Counted from the first letter of the stretch, positions 6,804 to 14,939 are shown. The stretch is DNA of 64,000 bases from Clostridium_AD sp050717545 (GCF_050717545.1 NZ_JBOITN010000042.1:1-64000); one strand, 5' to 3'. Numbers and translations are program-made. Notes: generated by a model not told the origin, from the sequence alone.

Positions 6804-7235
6804 ATGTCGAGACCAATAAAATTTAGAAGAGTAGAGTTTTTTCCAGAAGACACATATTTTGTTCCTTGGGGAAAACCTAAATGTAAAATTCAAGAAATAG
6901 TTTTAAAAGTCGAAGAACTTGAGGCAATGAGACTTAAGGATATTGAGGAACTAAATCAAGAAGAGTGTGGAGAGAAAATGCAAGTATCAAGACAAACTTT
7001 TCAAAATATTATAGACAGTGCAAGAAAAAAAATAGCTATTGCTTTAACCGAAGGAAAGGCTATAAGAATAAGTGGGGGGAATTATAGAACGGGATTATGC
7101 AAATTTAAATGCTTTAATTGCGCTAATATATATGATATAAATTATGAACAGGACAAGAATATTTGTCCAAAGTGTGGGTCTGAAAAGATTACATGTGCAA
7201 AAAAAGCTGATTTTTGTAAGAAATGGTGTAAATGA
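6804..7235 (+). CDS. DUF134-family regulator with C-terminal zinc ribbon
   Basis: ATG 6804 is preceded by AGGAGG (6791-6796), and the product begins MSRPIKFRRVEFFPEDTYFV as expected for DUF134, so I treat this as the true start. The same frame is open upstream into the MBL remnant, giving a possible 284-residue read-through from 6381. The 143-residue protein has the helix-turn-helix (LNQEECGEKMQVSRQTFQNI, about residues 52-71) and a C-terminal zinc ribbon (CFNC...CPKCG plus a Cys-rich end). It is a paralogue of the 5936 gene, which lacks the ribbon. Possible targets are the palindromic promoters of this cluster. Confidence 0.8.
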   Translation: MSRPIKFRRVEFFPEDTYFVPWGKPKCKIQEIVLKVEELEAMRLKDIEELNQEECGEKMQVSRQTFQNIIDSARKKIAIALTEGKAIRISGGNYRTGLCKFKCFNCANIYDINYEQDKNICPKCGSEKITCAKKADFCKKWCK

Positions 7236-7283
7236 TATATTAATTAATCCTTTATTTTGAAGAGTTTACAGTATATTAATGTA

Positions 7284-7322
7284 TTATTGGCTTTTGACAA
7301 TAATACAAAATAGGAGTAATAT
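7284..7322 (+). promoter_or_regulatory. Promoter of the Mrp-NifX fusion with shared palindrome
   Basis: TTGACA (7294-7299), a 17-base spacer and TAATAT (7317-7322). The 20-mer TTATTGGCTTTTGACAATAA (7284-7303) matches the perfect znuA-promoter palindrome (11192-11211) in 18 of 20 positions and overlaps the -35 box, an arrangement suited to repression. Confidence 0.6.
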
Positions 7323-7364
7323 AAAATTAGTAAATTTTAATGATACCATAAAGGAGGAATTTTA

Positions 7365-8558
7365 GTGACAGATAATAATTCAAATCAGTCAAACGAAAAA
7401 TGTACTTATGAGGATCCTTTTAAGATGGAAAACAACCCTCTAAATAATATTAAGAAAGTAATTGGTGTTATGAGTGGAAAAGGTGGAGTAGGCAAATCAA
7501 CAATTTCGGTTTTATTAGCTAAAGAACTAAATAAAAAAGGATTTAAAGTAGGAATACTGGATGCTGATATTACTGGCCCAAGCATACCAAAATTGTTGAA
7601 TTTAGGTAATGAAAGAGCGACGCAAACGGAACAATATATTGTACCAGTAACAACAGAAGATGGTATTAAGGTGATGTCTCTTAATTTATTAATTCAAGAT
7701 GAGGAGGAACCAGTAATATGGAGAGGTCCTGTTATAGCAAATACGGTTAAACAGTTTTGGACAGATGTATTATGGGAAGAACTTGACTATTTAATTATTG
7801 ATATGCCACCTGGTACTGGAGATGTAGCTCTTACAGCTATGCAGTCATTCCCAATTGATGGCATAGTAATGGTATCTATTCCTCAAGATTTAGTGTCTAT
7901 GATAGTTGCAAAAGCTATTAATATGACAAGGAAAATGAATATTAAAGTAATCGGACTAGTAGAAAATATGAGCTATATTGTTTGCCCTGATTGCAAAACG
8001 GAAATAAGAATTTTTGATAACAGTAATACACAAGACTTTTTAAGTAAAATGGATATAGAACTTATTGGAGAACTCCCAATGAGTAAAGAAATAATAGATG
8101 TTATAAATAATAAAAACAATAATATAAGTGAAGAATTAGATGGAAAATTTAAGAGTTTGACTCAAAAAGTAATTGATTTTGTTAATTATAAGGAGGTAGT
8201 CAATATGAAAATTGCAGTAGCAAGCGAAGGGGAAAATGTAAGCGGACATTTTGGCTTTTGTGAAGGGTTCACAATATATGATGTAGAAAAAGCTACGGGA
8301 TCAAATAAAGAATTTGTTAAAAATCCAGGTCATAAACCAGGATATTTACCTGTGTTTTTGAAAGAATTAAATGTAAATATTATTATTGCAGGTGGCATGG
8401 GTGAAACAGCACAACAGTTATTTAATGAAAACGGTATTGAGGTTGTTGTAGGTGTCCAGGGTCTTTGTAATGATGCAGTACAAAAATATATAGATGGTGA
8501 ATTAAAATCAACAGGAAGTGTTTGTACGGAGCATGAACATGAAGGACACTGTGAATAA
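7365..8558 (+). CDS. Mrp/ApbC Fe-S carrier ATPase fused to NifX-type domain
   Basis: GTG start with GGAGGAA 5-6 bases upstream. Residues 1-275 are an Mrp ATPase: Walker A GKGGVGKS at about 38-45, DMPPGTGD near 146 and a CPDC cluster site at 207-210. Residues 281-397 are a complete PF02579 domain (MKIAVASEGENVSGHFGFCE) with a Cys/His-rich end (CTEHEHEGHCE). In-frame AAGGAGG (8190-8196) precedes Met281 (ATG 8205-8207) by 8 bases. The fusion therefore preserves an old gene start and may also yield free NifX domain. Mrp proteins bind and transfer 4Fe-4S clusters; pairing with a cofactor-binding domain suggests metallocofactor handling. This is the only intact Mrp-NifX unit here. Confidence 0.88.
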   Translation: MTDNNSNQSNEKCTYEDPFKMENNPLNNIKKVIGVMSGKGGVGKSTISVLLAKELNKKGFKVGILDADITGPSIPKLLNLGNERATQTEQYIVPVTTEDGIKVMSLNLLIQDEEEPVIWRGPVIANTVKQFWTDVLWEELDYLIIDMPPGTGDVALTAMQSFPIDGIVMVSIPQDLVSMIVAKAINMTRKMNIKVIGLVENMSYIVCPDCKTEIRIFDNSNTQDFLSKMDIELIGELPMSKEIIDVINNKNNNISEELDGKFKSLTQKVIDFVNYKEVVNMKIAVASEGENVSGHFGFCEGFTIYDVEKATGSNKEFVKNPGHKPGYLPVFLKELNVNIIIAGGMGETAQQLFNENGIEVVVGVQGLCNDAVQKYIDGELKSTGSVCTEHEHEGHCE

Positions 8559-8580
8559 TAATATATAGTCAAAATTTAAA

Positions 8581-8630
8581 CTAAAGCTCCAAAAGAATAT
8601 TTTTATTCTTTTGGAGCTTTAGTTCGATTT
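8581..8630. terminator. Bidirectional terminator between Mrp-NifX and the zinc operon
   Basis: A perfect 18-bp stem (8581-8598 with 8605-8622) and a T-rich run on the plus strand; it lies between convergent genes. Confidence 0.88.
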
Positions 8631-8637
8631 TTTTATA

Positions 8638-9465
8638 TCATATTTTAGGTTTTGCTTTCCCTCTTAATAACTTAGTACTTATAAAAAAAATAATATAAGT
8701 ACACACCGCGACAATTATTATAGATGCTCCAGAAGCAATATGAATCTTATATGATACAAAAAGTCCTAATAGTGAAAATAATACACCAAATAAAATAGAA
8801 AGCCCCATAATTTTTTTTAAATTACGTGTAAATATTTTAGAAATTGTAGGCGGAACTGTTAAAAGTGCAATTATAAGTATTATGCCTACTACCCTTATAA
8901 GTACTACTACACTAAATGCTATAAGTAGAAATACTATATACTCCATTAATTTAACGTTAATGCCAACTACCATAGAAAATTCTTCATCAAATAGATAGGC
9001 TTTTATATTATTAAAAAATGCTATTACTATAAAAATAACAACAGAATCTAAACCTGCCATTATATAAAGGTCTACTTTAGAAACTGTAAGTATATCTCCA
9101 AATAAATATGAAGAGATATCTGGAGGATATCCGGGAGTAAGAGAAATAAATATAATCCCAAGCGCCATACCTAATGACCAAAACATTCCTATGATAGTGT
9201 CAGTATTTACTTTTGATCTTCTTTTTATCTCAACTATTCCAAAAGAAGATATTACAGTAAAAATTAGTGCACCTATTATGGGTTCTATTTTTAAAAAGTA
9301 CCCCATCCCTACTCCACCAAATGCAGCATGTGCGATACCACCACTCATCATCACAAGCTTTTTTTCAACTATTATTGTTCCAATAATGCCACATATTATG
9401 CTTGCAAGTACTGCTCCGATTATGGCGTGTTGCAAAAATGTATATTTTAAAATAGCATTTATCAT
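8638..9465 (-). CDS. znuB: Zinc/manganese-type ABC transporter permease
   Basis: This 275-residue ABC-3 family permease has about eight hydrophobic segments, with the family stretches LQHAIIGAVLASIICGIIGT at the N-terminus, GGIAHAAFGGVGMGYFL and RVVGIILIIALLTVPP. It forms the membrane channel for a metal importer. It is the third gene of an operon with the ATPase and binding-protein genes; stop and start of neighbouring genes nearly touch. Zinc is favoured over manganese by the Zur-like box upstream of the first gene, but the sequence alone does not settle the metal. Confidence 0.85.
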   Translation of the reverse strand: MINAILKYTFLQHAIIGAVLASIICGIIGTIIVEKKLVMMSGGIAHAAFGGVGMGYFLKIEPIIGALIFTVISSFGIVEIKRRSKVNTDTIIGMFWSLGMALGIIFISLTPGYPPDISSYLFGDILTVSKVDLYIMAGLDSVVIFIVIAFFNNIKAYLFDEEFSMVVGINVKLMEYIVFLLIAFSVVVLIRVVGIILIIALLTVPPTISKIFTRNLKKIMGLSILFGVLFSLLGLFVSYKIHIASGASIIIVAVCTYIIFFISTKLLRGKAKPKI

Positions 9466-10230
9466 CTAATTTTCCTCCTGATGGTTTCTAAACACTCTAT
9501 GAGGTATATCACCATGAGATATAACATCTACTGGACATCCATAAACACTATCCATTATATCTTTATCAAGTTCAGGTTCTCCATGATAAAATAACTTTTG
9601 ATTTAAACAAGCTATTTTATCTACATAAGAAAAAACAAAGCCGGTATCATGAGTCACTACTATTATAGTCATGTTTTTATTAAGATCTTTAAGCAATGAG
9701 TAAATACTAGTTTTTGATTGAACATCAAGACTTGCAGTTGGTTCATCTAAAAGTAAAAGTTTAGGTTCCGTACAAAGGGCCCTTGCAATTAATACTCTTT
9801 GCATCTGCCCACCAGAAAGCTGTCCTACCTGCCTATTCTTAAGTTCATAAATCTCTAACATACTCATTATATTATTAGCAAATTCTATATCTTCTTTAGT
9901 ATACTTATGGAAAAAATTCATTCCAAATTTTAATCTTCCCATAAGCACCACATCAATTACTTCTATAGGGAAATTTTTTTCGAATTTTGTGAATTGGGGC
10001 ACGTATCCTATAGAATTTCTTTTATTTTCTGGATTCCTACCATATACTTTTATTTCTCCTAATGTCGGTTTAATTAATCCTAATATTGCTTTTAAAAGTG
10101 TTGATTTACCGCCTCCATTCGGTCCTAAAATTGCAATAAATTCTTTATCTTTTATAGTAATATTTATATCTTTTAATGCATTTAAATTTTCATAATCTAT
10201 GCTTAAGTTCTTTATTTCAATTGCATTCAT
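9466..10230 (-). CDS. znuC: Zinc/manganese-type ABC transporter ATPase
   Basis: 254 residues with Walker A GPNGGGKST (about 35-43), Q-loop VPQF, signature LSGGQMQRVLIARAL, Walker B LLLDEPTASLD and H-loop VVTHD. It belongs to the metal (ZnuC/MntB) group and powers the permease encoded next to it. The start codon lies two bases downstream of the binding-protein gene's stop, and the stop abuts the permease start, so the three genes form one transcript. Confidence 0.88.
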   Translation of the reverse strand: MNAIEIKNLSIDYENLNALKDINITIKDKEFIAILGPNGGGKSTLLKAILGLIKPTLGEIKVYGRNPENKRNSIGYVPQFTKFEKNFPIEVIDVVLMGRLKFGMNFFHKYTKEDIEFANNIMSMLEIYELKNRQVGQLSGGQMQRVLIARALCTEPKLLLLDEPTASLDVQSKTSIYSLLKDLNKNMTIIVVTHDTGFVFSYVDKIACLNQKLFYHGEPELDKDIMDSVYGCPVDVISHGDIPHRVFRNHQEEN

Positions 10231-10231
10231 C

Positions 10232-11125
10232 TTAATCCCTCTCTATTGCTTTTTTAAAAGTTTTCGCCATTTTCTCTAAATTATTTATATAATCTTCAGA
10301 AAGTGGGTCTACTATTTCAGCCTTGCCGTCAATTTCTGAAGCAAAAGTCTTAGCTTGCTTACTATCTATCTCTGCTTGATAAAATACAGTCTTTATATTT
10401 TCTTTTTTAGCAAAATCTATGGTGTTTTGAAAGTCTTCTATAGTTGCTTCTTTTCCTTCGTGTTCAAGTGATACCATCTCAAGTCCATATTCATCTGCAA
10501 AATATCCAAAAGCTGGATGATAACATACAAACGCCTTTTTCTTTAAAGATAACATAGAATCCTTTAAATCAGTATCTAGTTTATCAAGGCTATTTATATA
10601 GTCCTTCCCATTTGTTTCATAAAAGATTTTATTAGAAGGGTCTATTAATGATAGCTCTTTTACTATTTCTTGAATCATAACTTTTACTCTTTTAGGAGAA
10701 AGCCATATATGAGGGTCTCTCTCTCTAGAAGTGAATTTTCTTTCAGGATAAACTTTTGAAACTGACTCTGCCATATTCACTATTTTTATATCTTTATTAA
10801 AATCTGTTATTTTAGGCAATATGCTTGCTTTTTCAGTAGGAACACCTATAGTGAAGTATACAGAAGCACTACTGAGTTTTTCCATTATCTCTGGATTAGG
10901 TGCAAAGTTTTCTGGACTTTTTCCAGGTGGTATCATTGTGACAATATCAACCTTATCTCCCCCAACCGCTTTTACAAACGTTTCTTGTGGAACTATAGAC
11001 ACAGCGATACTAATTTTCTCTTTTATATTTGTATCATTAGTTTTTTTATCGACACCACATGAAGAAAAAAATACAACAGAAAAAATAATAGAGAATAATA
11101 ATAATTTTTTATTTGTTCTTAACAT
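10232..11125 (-). CDS. znuA: Zinc-type ABC transporter substrate-binding lipoprotein
   Basis: 297 residues with a lipoprotein signal (lipobox FSSC, Cys23) and the cluster A-I metal-binding fold: DPHIWLSPK, CYHPAFGYFADEYGL, SLEHEGKEATI. Metal ligands His and Asp are visible in these motifs. The first usual His (PPGxxPHxYEP) is replaced by SPENFAPNP, and there is no His-rich loop, a variant pattern. It is the first gene of the operon, with AGGAGG before ATG. The leader carries a 21-bp Zur/Fur-type palindrome, and a second 20-bp palindrome overlaps the -35 box, pointing to metal-dependent repression. Confidence 0.86.
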   Translation of the reverse strand: MLRTNKKLLLFSIIFSVVFFSSCGVDKKTNDTNIKEKISIAVSIVPQETFVKAVGGDKVDIVTMIPPGKSPENFAPNPEIMEKLSSASVYFTIGVPTEKASILPKITDFNKDIKIVNMAESVSKVYPERKFTSRERDPHIWLSPKRVKVMIQEIVKELSLIDPSNKIFYETNGKDYINSLDKLDTDLKDSMLSLKKKAFVCYHPAFGYFADEYGLEMVSLEHEGKEATIEDFQNTIDFAKKENIKTVFYQAEIDSKQAKTFASEIDGKAEIVDPLSEDYINNLEKMAKTFKKAIERD

Positions 11126-11146
11126 ATAAATACCTCCTCGCCTTCT

Positions 11147-11167
11147 AAATGCAAATCATTTGCATTT
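11147..11167 (-). promoter_or_regulatory. Zur/Fur-type operator in the znuA leader
   Basis: A perfect inverted repeat with 10-bp arms (AAATGCAAAT and ATTTGCATTT) around a single C lies between the probable start point and the ribosome binding site. Odd-centred palindromes with ATTTGCATTT-like arms are characteristic of Fur-family boxes. Zur is the natural candidate before a zinc importer. Confidence 0.7.
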
Positions 11168-11179
11168 GAACTCATTTTC

Positions 11180-11211
11180 ATTATACTCTTGTTATTGTCA
11201 TTTGACAATAA
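11180..11211 (-). promoter_or_regulatory. znuA promoter with 20-bp perfect palindrome over the -35 box
   Basis: On the minus strand TTGTCA (11208-11203), a 17-base spacer and TATAAT (11185-11180). The palindrome TTATTGTCATTTGACAATAA (11192-11211) covers the -35. Close relatives occur at 4103, 7284 and 13941. Confidence 0.65.
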
Positions 11212-11257
11212 ACAAAAATAGTAATAGAGCGAGAATGGGAATACATATAAGAATTAT

Positions 11258-12418
11258 TTACTTTTTGCCATTTAATTGTTCTGCAATGATTCTTGATAAA
11301 TACTTACCAGTATTTTTTACTTCACTAATATCATTAGTATAGGTGCCTACTTCAATTAGTAATGCATTGTTACTTTTATCCTGACTATAAAAGGCTATTC
11401 CCCTATGATAAGGATAGATTGGGTGGTCTCTTAAAAGATTTGGATATAATTTATTTGATATTCCTATCATGGAATCTATTAGTTTTTTCTGCTTGGCATA
11501 TCTAGGATTTGCATCTGTTACTACAAATTGAATCTTAGCAACATTTTCACCATTTATTTTAGTCAATACTGAATTTTTATTCTCTACACTATCTCTATGT
11601 ATATCTATAATTAAATCAAAATCTCCATATTCCTTTAAATATTTATCTAAAGTAACTCCGGATTTTTTGTAGGCATTATTATAATCTCCTTTATCATGCA
11701 CAGTCTTATCATGTATGACTGCAATTCCATATTTACTTTCTAGTTCCTTAGATATTACATCTCCTACAGCACATACGCTTCTTGTTGTATCCAAACTATT
11801 GGTAGTTTTATATGTTTCCTTGTCTGAGGTGCGATAAGCTTCACAAGTATGAGTGTGATATATAAGCACTCGTGGTTCGGCTTTATTTATGATTTGTTTC
11901 AATTTAGGATTATAGAGATCTGCAATTACATTAGGATCTTCAGCTTTATCGTCAGATTTACTTACCTGTTTATCATCTAAATTAAAGGGATTAAGAATAA
12001 ATGCTTTTATTTTTTCTACACCATCGCTTCCATCGGTGCTGTTTTCATTGTTATCCAAATATGCAATTTGTTTTGTTATTATTGATATAGGATTAGAGGT
12101 GTCTATTCCTAAGTATGATAAAACTTCTATTTTCATGATATTTTCATAGCTAGTTGACTGGGTTTTTTTGTTTGAGTAATTAATTACAGATAACACATTA
12201 TTTAAAACATTAACATAGAAGTGGTTTTGATATTTTCCTTCACTGTTTGCCTGAACATTTTTAGGTAAAACCATGCCTAATAAAAAAATAATGAGTAATG
12301 TGAAAATACTTAAAGATATTCTGACATTACTATTTTTTTTAAGAGCATGTTTTAAAAAATATATTTTTTTATTTGTCACATTATTCTTATCTTTAAAATC
12401 TACTCCTTTGTAATTCAT
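11258..12418 (-). CDS. spoIIP: Stage II sporulation protein P (SpoIIP)
   Basis: 386 residues: one N-terminal membrane anchor (about 34-52), then a catalytic domain with LIYHTHTCEAYR, IIDIHRDSV and LLIEVGTYTND, the zinc-ligand motifs of SpoIIP. The protein is a cell-wall amidase/endopeptidase that acts with SpoIID and SpoIIM to degrade septal peptidoglycan and drive engulfment during sporulation. Length is normal and AGGAGG precedes ATG. It is monocistronic. It shows the organism forms spores. Confidence 0.92.
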   Translation of the reverse strand: MNYKGVDFKDKNNVTNKKIYFLKHALKKNSNVRISLSIFTLLIIFLLGMVLPKNVQANSEGKYQNHFYVNVLNNVLSVINYSNKKTQSTSYENIMKIEVLSYLGIDTSNPISIITKQIAYLDNNENSTDGSDGVEKIKAFILNPFNLDDKQVSKSDDKAEDPNVIADLYNPKLKQIINKAEPRVLIYHTHTCEAYRTSDKETYKTTNSLDTTRSVCAVGDVISKELESKYGIAVIHDKTVHDKGDYNNAYKKSGVTLDKYLKEYGDFDLIIDIHRDSVENKNSVLTKINGENVAKIQFVVTDANPRYAKQKKLIDSMIGISNKLYPNLLRDHPIYPYHRGIAFYSQDKSNNALLIEVGTYTNDISEVKNTGKYLSRIIAEQLNGKK

Positions 12419-12689
12419 CTTTATTCCTCCTACGGTTTATAATAGTGAATTCGGAAATATTTACGACTCAATACATCTTAAATCCCCTAGTACTGATAAA
12501 CCATCAAATCAACAGCCCGAAATATTTCATTTTTTATCTTAATTAATTATGACCTTTATAAGATATATATGAGGGGAAATACGAAGTTATTACTAGTTAG
12601 AGTACTTGTTTATATTCCAATAAAGTACAAGCTAAAATGATACGGGTGCAATAGGATTAACTGGTCTTAATAAGGTAAAAAAAATAAAA
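12419..12689. other. Intergenic region upstream of spoIIP
   Basis: About 270 bases without a supported gene. They contain the ribosome binding site of spoIIP and presumably its sporulation promoter, but I cannot assign a sigma-E/F/G box with confidence. No repeat or structured RNA is evident. Confidence 0.4.
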
Positions 12690-12741
12690 ATTAGCTTATG
12701 CTAATATAATATATTACAATATTATATTAGCATAAGCTAAT
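12690..12741 (-). terminator. hisC terminator
   Basis: A perfect 23-bp inverted repeat (12690-12712 with 12719-12741), six-base loop, followed on the minus strand by a T-rich run. Confidence 0.88.
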
Positions 12742-12771
12742 AATGTATTTAGATAAGATTTAAGTTTCATA

Positions 12772-13848
12772 TTAAATTGATGTTTTTATTTCTTGGATAA
12801 TATGTTGTAATTCTATTATAAGAACTTTCATTTCTTCATCAGTGCCTATACTTATTCTTAAAAAATTATCAATTCTAGGTTTATTGAAATATCTAACGAG
12901 AATACCGTTATTTCTTAACTTCTCAAATATTATTTTAGCATGAATTGTATTGTGGCGTGTAAATAAAAAGTTAGCTTTTGATTCTAATACAATAAATCCT
13001 AAGTCTCTAAGAAGAGGGATCACAAACTCTCTTGTATCCATAACTTTTAAGCGAATGCTCTGAAAATAAGCCTCATCTTCAAAAGATGCTTTTGCGCCGG
13101 CTAAAGCAAGTCGGTCAATGGTATAAGAGTTTATTGAATTTTTAATTTTATTAAGACCTTCTATTAAATCCTTGTGTCCAAAAGCAAGACCAACACGTAA
13201 GCCTGCAAGTGACCTTGATTTAGAAAGTGTCTGAATAATTAATAGGTTTGGATAGTCATTTACAAAATCAACTAAAGATTCTCCACCAAAATCTATATAA
13301 GCTTCGTCTATTATAACAACACTCTCTATGTTGTATTCTATTATTTTTTTTAATGATTCCACAGGTATATATTTACTGGTTGGTGCATTTGGATTTGTTA
13401 TTACAATTCCACCATTTTCAGTGCAAAAGGAATCAAGGGGTATATCAAATTTATCGTCTAGTGGAATTAATTTGTGTTTTAGTTTAAATAGATTAACATA
13501 AATTTCATAGAAACTATAGGTTATATCTGCGAATAATATAGGCTTTTCTTTGCTAAAGAATGCCAGAAAAGAGAAAGCCAACACCTCATCCGAACCATTT
13601 CCTACAAAAACTTGGGTTGGTGATAATTTATAATAATTTGATAATTTATTTCTAAAATCATCACTGTTTGGGTCAGGGTACAATTGAAGGTTTTCATTAG
13701 CTGCTTGTTTAATTGCTTCAATTACTTTTGGAGAAGGTGGGTACGGATTTTCATTAGTGTTTAATTTAATATATTTCCTATCTTTAGGTTGCTCACCTGG
13801 GGTATAAGGTTCAATTTTCTTTGTAGTATCGCTCCAATATTTACTCAT
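12772..13848 (-). CDS. hisC: Histidinol-phosphate aminotransferase (class I/II PLP aminotransferase)
   Basis: 358 residues typical of HisC: NTNENPYPPSP near 30-40, NGSDEVL near 84, ITNPNAPTSKY near 150, DEAYIDF near 181, and the PLP lysine in TLSKSRSLAGLRVG (Lys210). The enzyme makes histidinol phosphate from imidazole-acetol phosphate. It stands alone, outside any his operon, so a related aminotransferase role (for example on other amino acids or in cobalamin precursor chemistry) is possible. Its promoter carries a 20-bp element like that of znuA, an odd partner for a histidine gene. Confidence 0.82.
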   Translation of the reverse strand: MSKYWSDTTKKIEPYTPGEQPKDRKYIKLNTNENPYPPSPKVIEAIKQAANENLQLYPDPNSDDFRNKLSNYYKLSPTQVFVGNGSDEVLAFSFLAFFSKEKPILFADITYSFYEIYVNLFKLKHKLIPLDDKFDIPLDSFCTENGGIVITNPNAPTSKYIPVESLKKIIEYNIESVVIIDEAYIDFGGESLVDFVNDYPNLLIIQTLSKSRSLAGLRVGLAFGHKDLIEGLNKIKNSINSYTIDRLALAGAKASFEDEAYFQSIRLKVMDTREFVIPLLRDLGFIVLESKANFLFTRHNTIHAKIIFEKLRNNGILVRYFNKPRIDNFLRISIGTDEEMKVLIIELQHIIQEIKTSI

Positions 13849-13928
13849 ATGTAATACTCCTTTATATATCTAGTGCATTTTCTTGTACACTGATTAATTT
13901 TATTATATTTATACTTAAACTACATATA

Positions 13929-13960
13929 ATTATACTATTGTTATCGGCATTTGACCATAA
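13929..13960 (-). promoter_or_regulatory. hisC promoter with znuA-like operator
   Basis: Minus-strand TGGTCA (13957-13952), 17-base spacer and TATAAT (13934-13929). TTATCGGCATTTGACCATAA (13941-13960) overlaps the -35 and agrees with the znuA palindrome in 16 of 20 bases, in the same register relative to the -10. Confidence 0.55.
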
Positions 13961-13999
13961 AAAACACGAGTATCATTAAGTAGTAAATAATAATATTTT

Positions 14000-14788
14000 T
14001 TAATTTTTAGCACTATTAATGCTTTTAATAAAAATATCTACTAATTCAGGATTGAATTGTTTTCCCTTTTCCAACTTTAATATATTTAATGCAACTTCTT
14101 TGCTTTGGCCCTTTCTATATACTCGGTCAGAAGTAATAGCATCAAAGGTGTCAGCTATAGAAATTATTTGAGATCCAAATGGTATTTCATCTCCTTTTAA
14201 TCCATGAGGATAGCCAGCTCCATCCCACCTTTCATGATGATGACGTATTATAGTACTGATTTCAGAAAATCCTTCTATTTTGTTTATAACATTTGCACCT
14301 ATAACTGGATGGGTTTTCATTATTTCATAATCTGAATAAGACAATTTTCCAGGATTTTTTAGTATGGTATCAGGGACACCAATTTTTCCTATGTCATGAA
14401 AAGCTGCTGAAATTTTAACTTTATCTTTTCTCTCTTTGGTAGTTTTGCCACAACTTAAATTATTACAAAAGATAGACACGTATTTTGAAACATTTTTTGA
14501 GTGTTCTCCTGTATAAAAATCTTTAGCATCTACTAATGCCGCCATTGCTTCAAAACCTGATAAATATGCTGTTTCAAGTGTTTTTTCTATGTTTCTATAA
14601 GATTTGGTCATCTTAAGGTAAATACCTATTGAAAATAGTATGTCAAAAACAAAAAATATTTGAACTATGAAAGGGAATAAACTGTTATCTTTCCATATAT
14701 AAAATAAATAATAGCTAAACACTGAAAATATTATTATGTTTAAAATGATAACGATAATGCTGAATATTCTTAAAAAATTATTTCTCAT
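14000..14788 (-). CDS. Membrane HD-GYP domain protein, probable c-di-GMP phosphodiesterase
   Basis: 262 residues. Two hydrophobic segments (about 8-32 and 38-60) anchor the protein. The HD-GYP domain follows with EHSKNVSKYV, AAFHDIGKIGVPD, HHERWDGAGYPHGLKGDEIP and ISIADTFDAITSDRVYR, all catalytic metal ligands and the GYP motif being present. HD-GYP enzymes hydrolyse cyclic di-GMP. This connects functionally with the c-di-GMP riboswitch at 33.2 kb. No sensory domain other than the short membrane part is seen. It is monocistronic. Confidence 0.88.
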   Translation of the reverse strand: MRNNFLRIFSIIVIILNIIIFSVFSYYLFYIWKDNSLFPFIVQIFFVFDILFSIGIYLKMTKSYRNIEKTLETAYLSGFEAMAALVDAKDFYTGEHSKNVSKYVSIFCNNLSCGKTTKERKDKVKISAAFHDIGKIGVPDTILKNPGKLSYSDYEIMKTHPVIGANVINKIEGFSEISTIIRHHHERWDGAGYPHGLKGDEIPFGSQIISIADTFDAITSDRVYRKGQSKEVALNILKLEKGKQFNPELVDIFIKSINSAKN

Positions 14789-14897
14789 AATTACCCCTTT
14801 ACTTTTATAATATATAAAAGTTTTATTTATTATTGTATCATAATATGTTAATCTAACAATATAAGTGCGTAATTAATTTATTAAAAGAGGTAAAATT

Positions 14898-14939
14898 AAT
14901 AAAGAACATGCTACCAGTTAAGTTAGCATGTTCTTTATT
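14898..14939 (-). terminator. Terminator of the DUF2680 gene
   Basis: AATAAAGAACATGCTA (from 14898) pairs with TAGCATGTTCTTTATT (to 14939); T-rich tail on the minus strand. Confidence 0.8.

Noticed and set aside
1079..8558. Nitrogenase cofactor genes
   Set aside because: NifX-type domains are present, but no nifH, nifD, nifK, nifB or nifE is in the window; the domain alone does not show nitrogen fixation.
9191..9469. Plus-strand frame opposite znuB
   Set aside because: Antisense shadow of a clear membrane-protein gene, with no start signal.
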